DNA from: Coemansia sp. RSA 487
Lineage: Eukaryota > Kickxellomycota > Kickxellomycetes > Kickxellales > Kickxellaceae
Direction of reading: 5' to 3'
Length of the DNA stretch: 64,000 nucleotides
NCBI GenBank assembly: GCA_027577595.1
Contig: JANBRJ010000081.1
Coordinates: 16,054-80,053 of the forward strand
This document shows positions 61,174 to 64,000 of the stretch, one piece after another (within the stretch, counting starts at the first letter, position 1; each line of letters begins with the position of its first letter). The notes below the pieces were generated by a model. That model saw only the letters and a list, made by a program, of their open reading frames with translations, did no database searches and was not told the DNA's origin. The position numbers and the translations under genes are program-made.

Positions 61174-62619
61174 TTACAGAGCAAGCCAAGCTTTGGTGCA
61201 CGAGTCTGGGTTGTATATGGCGGAACGGTTGGGATTGCAGAAACAGTGCATGTCGTTGAAATCAGGGTCAATGGGACAGTTCTGGAACGGCTTGTGTAGA
61301 TACCCAATGTCAAAGTAATGAACCTGCTCCTTGTTGAGGAGCATAGAAACGGCAAGCGAGTGGACTGGAGCGTCGCCCCATCGCTCGAGGAAGAACCCAC
61401 CCGCACGGTCCAGAAAATCAAAGTACGCAGTGTATGCGGGTGAGCGGAAGAAGTCGAGCGAGGCAATCTCAAAGTTGGACCAGAAGTGGCACATGTTGTA
61501 GGATCCGTTTGGAGCAGTCACCCAGTCAAGCGTGTTGTTTGGCGCAATGTAGCCCGGGTACGTGGCGCGAAACGCGTTGGTCGTTTGCCACAATGTCTTG
61601 ACCGTGATTGGGAACTCGATCAGCGAGATCGTAAACCCATAGAGCTTGTTGTGGTCGACCATGTACTTGAATGGGTCGTAGGGGATGGCGCAAGTGAATT
61701 CGACGCCAGGCTCGACGCGCCAGTAGTAGTCAAAGTTGTCCAGTAGCGGATGCTGGAAGAAAAACCCTGACTCGTACCTAAGCGGCAAAGATCATTAGGC
61801 GGAGGTGTTGTGTATTTTTTTTAGCAGACTTCTGTATTTCAATACATTTGCGGCGATATACAGCATATATATGCAGCTCAGCTGCACAGGTGACATTTTT
61901 ATGTTTTTTTCGTCTTGGCTATTGTGCACATCGATTGATGCAGCGAACAATGCAAAAGCAAGGCTTCGTGGTAAATAACAGGCCAAATTAATGCATGCAG
62001 CACAGCATTTGGAGCAAACAATGGCACGGATCCAATCTTACCTGCACATCTTGCGATAGCTTTCGCTGTCGCCGTACGGGACCTTGTCTGCCATCATGGC
62101 CATTGTGCGTCTGGCACGCACACGGTCCACCCATGGCGGCATCGACCAGTGCTCGTACGGTACAAGGCCAAAGTGGCAGTCACCTGTGGTGGCCCACTCC
62201 ATCGCCTGCTTGAACTCTTCGGTGAACGGTTCGTTGTTGAGGAAGACGTACGCGTAGTGGTGGCGCTTGTTGAACTGGTCCTCGAGCTGCCTGACGGTTG
62301 CGCGCAGATCGTGGAGCTCGCTGTTGCGCACAAGGATCACGAATGCTGCGCGCACCGGGTAGACTCGCCCCGTGTTCGCGTGCTTGAGTCGCGATTCGCG
62401 GATCTGGCTCGGCGAGTACGTCAGCATGCGCGCCCGTTCAATCGGTGGCGGATTGGCTACGAAGAGCACAAGTGCGGCTATCGCCGCAAGCAGGATGACG
62501 GCTGAGCCGAGAATGCGCTGGTGGCTCGGTCGCCGCTGCTCTGCCGCCTTGCGGTCAGTGGATATTCCACCTTCCGGACCCATGCCTCCTGGGCTGCTGT
62601 CTGATCTCCATTTCTGCAT
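61174..62619 (-). CDS. KRE2/MNT1-type alpha-1,2-mannosyltransferase, GT15 (2 exons)
   Basis: Type II Golgi enzyme that extends O- and N-linked mannans. Exon 1 is 62042-62619 and exon 2 is 61174-61777; AG+G gives Arg and 393 residues. A short cytosolic tail and a signal anchor (ILGSAVILLAAIAALVLFVA) precede a stem. The catalytic domain shows RAAFVILVRNSELHDLRATV, FNKRHHYAYVFLNNEPF, YYWRVEPGVEF (residues 210-220) and HFWSNFEIASLDFFR, which holds the conserved Glu. Also SYNMCHFWSN and DRAGGFFLERWGDAPVHSLA. Family length is normal. The intron is 264 bp. Confidence 0.94.
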
Positions 62620-63686
62620 ATTATTGTGGTGGCAGAGGGAAACAAACCTGCTCCAATGTGAGTTCCTAGTTCCTAATTCCCGCCAAACGACGATCGATGA
62701 GTGGGTCAGGTGGTTGCTGCTTGCAGAGTGGCAAAATATAATGCGGGAAAATGTTTACGATGCAGATGCAATTATAAACAGGCTATAATAAACAAACTAT
62801 TCCCCTACTTTGTAAAATGGATCACAGGATGCAAAAGCAAAAGCCCACCATGTTTGTGGGTATGATGATGAACTTTTTTGGAAAAGAAAATTTTGCTACT
62901 GCGCAAACACCATCGTCGGTTTCTTCTTCTCCGTGCTGATAATGGAAAAAATGTGCAGGACATTGCAGTGCACGTGACCGCAAACTCTGGCGACGTCACA
63001 TGCTCTTTGTTGAAAAAAAAAACTTTGGTGCGTCCTTCTTCATCCAACGAGTCACAGTTGCATCTACGATGACCTTGTTCGGCCAATGCTGTGGGTGTTG
63101 TCCATCGTTGTCTCCATCACTGTCATTCACGACTGGCACATGCCATCGTTTTCCCCCTTTTTCTTTTTTTTTCCTGTTTCACCGTCAGCCATTGTTGGCA
63201 TTGGATTGGATATCTTTTTCCATGCAACACAAGCATAGAACGGGAAAGTGTTTGAACTAAATGGTGGCGTCAGCATCCTCCTATTAAAGGCATGTCCTGT
63301 CCCCCTCCTCTTCTTTCTTGCGTATTTGCAGTTTTGTTTGATTCATTTCCTGTTTGTCCCTTTTTTCTTCTCTCTTCCAGTCGCCCCCTTATCCATATCA
63401 TATTGTATTCATATTGTATTGTATAGCCCGCTTTAGCCATATATTTCTCCGAACGAAAAAACAAGAGATTCTTCTCTCTTCCGCCTATTCCTCTTCTATT
63501 CCAGATATACTGTACTTTATACAAGCAAGCATCGTTGAACCACCCAAAAACACGCACCTCTTTTAAAACAAGAAAACAAAATACTCACAGCACCCGCGTC
63601 CTTCTCGCTGTATTGCCGTGACAAGGAGCCAACCCCACCAGCATTCTCCTGAACGAAAACCACATCCGCAAAACACAAAAACAGCC
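62620..63686. other. Divergent promoter of KRE2-like and edge genes
   Basis: About 1.07 kb, with pyrimidine-rich tracts in the last 400 bases before the right-edge gene, typical of fungal promoters and leaders. No gene supported. Confidence 0.45.
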
Positions 63687-63929
63687 ATGGCACCACAGAA
63701 CAGCGAAAGCAACGTCAAGAATGTCGCTGCACCCCAACCCATTCCTACATCTGTTGCATCAGCTAGACTTGGAAGCGAGCTGCAGCAGAGTGTTCCTCCA
63801 CCGCCAGCGCTGGGCGAGCAGTATCGGCGCAACTCGTTCACCGGGTGGTCGCAGTCCTTCTTTGGGATTCCGCAGGCCGGACGCGCACAGCAGCAGCAGC
63901 AGCAACAGCAACAGCAACAACAACAATAA
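63687..63929 (+). CDS. Unknown protein ending in a polyQ tract, probably incomplete
   Basis: From the ATG at 63687 the frame gives 80 residues containing RRNSFTGWSQSFFGIPQ and ends in 13 glutamines, then TAA. The +1 frame across the repeat is open to the window end and reads Ser/Asn-rich then basic (GGKRQRGGRRKS). The real gene may continue in that frame through an intron, an assembly indel or a repeat-length change. No family recognised. Confidence 0.5.
   Translation: MAPQNSESNVKNVAAPQPIPTSVASARLGSELQQSVPPPPALGEQYRRNSFTGWSQSFFGIPQAGRAQQQQQQQQQQQQQ
63887..63928. repeat. CAG/CAA repeat tract
   Basis: Thirteen CAG/CAA codons in the frame from 63687; the same DNA reads Ser/Asn in the +1 frame. 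Confidence 0.9.
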
Positions 63930-64000
63930 CAGCAACAATGGCGGCAAGAGGCAGCGCGGTGGTAGACGCAAGTCAATGACAGCAACGACGGACAGGCCGC

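Noticed and set aside
1-64000. CRISPR arrays, tRNA or rRNA genes
   Set aside because: No spaced direct repeats, no tRNA B-box in a plausible fold and no rRNA-like sequence were seen by eye.

Overview
The window is a compact stretch of a fungal nuclear genome. Genes on both strands are separated by AT-rich spacers of about 0.2 to 1.8 kb. Introns are mostly 100 to 310 bp, with gtaag-type donors, pyrimidine-rich acceptors and occasional tactaat-like branch sites. Fungal markers are a Chs7-type chitin synthase chaperone, a Kre2-type (GT15) mannosyltransferase, a Jen1-type carboxylate transporter and a Pho84-type phosphate transporter. A Fanzor nuclease and a metazoan-like NELF-B argue against a yeast or filamentous ascomycete. 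An early-diverging fungus, for example the Kickxella/Coemansia group, fits best, but this is inference from gene content and was not tested by a search.

Layout. 1-15 kb: 5'-truncated SKI2 helicase, HOOK dynein adaptor (3 exons, minus), a large protein with ASH/MSP-like segments, MCM7 (2 exons, minus). 15-27 kb: a 785-residue protein whose C-terminus resembles the AF4/FMR2 homology domain, eIF4A (2 exons), a Sws1/ZSWIM7-like protein, a 1.8 kb gap with coding-like debris, a JEN1-like transporter, CHS7 (5 exons). 27-37 kb: NOT1 scaffold of CCR4-NOT, a DUF4536/DMAC1-like peptide, a small helical protein, an APE1-type AP endonuclease. 37-45 kb: a tandem duplication carrying two MIF-like tautomerases and a broken copy of the endonuclease tail, GAL10-type epimerase, PHO84-type transporter, then a Fanzor-type RNA-guided nuclease with a perfect hairpin just after its stop. 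45-53 kb: NELF-B/COBRA1 homologue, RBM25-like splicing factor, TPR/RS protein, HINT-type HIT protein, Cue1-like ER protein. 53-64 kb: two secreted repeat-rich proteins (six near-identical units bounded by dibasic sites; a Ser/Thr-rich mucin), a KRE2-type mannosyltransferase, and an incomplete polyQ gene at the right edge.

There is no operon logic, but themes recur. RNA polymerase II output and mRNA fate: NELF-B, the AFF-like protein, NOT1, SKI2, eIF4A, RBM25. Genome maintenance: MCM7, Sws1, the AP endonuclease. Cell surface and secretion: CHS7, KRE2, both repeat proteins, Cue1. The strongest candidate for something notable is the Fanzor at 42859-45096 with its downstream hairpin. NELF-B in a fungus, the possible non-AUG mitochondrial form of the AP endonuclease, and the tandem duplication at 37-39 kb come next. 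Exon boundaries were placed by reading frame, splice consensus and family knowledge; no search or RNA evidence was available.
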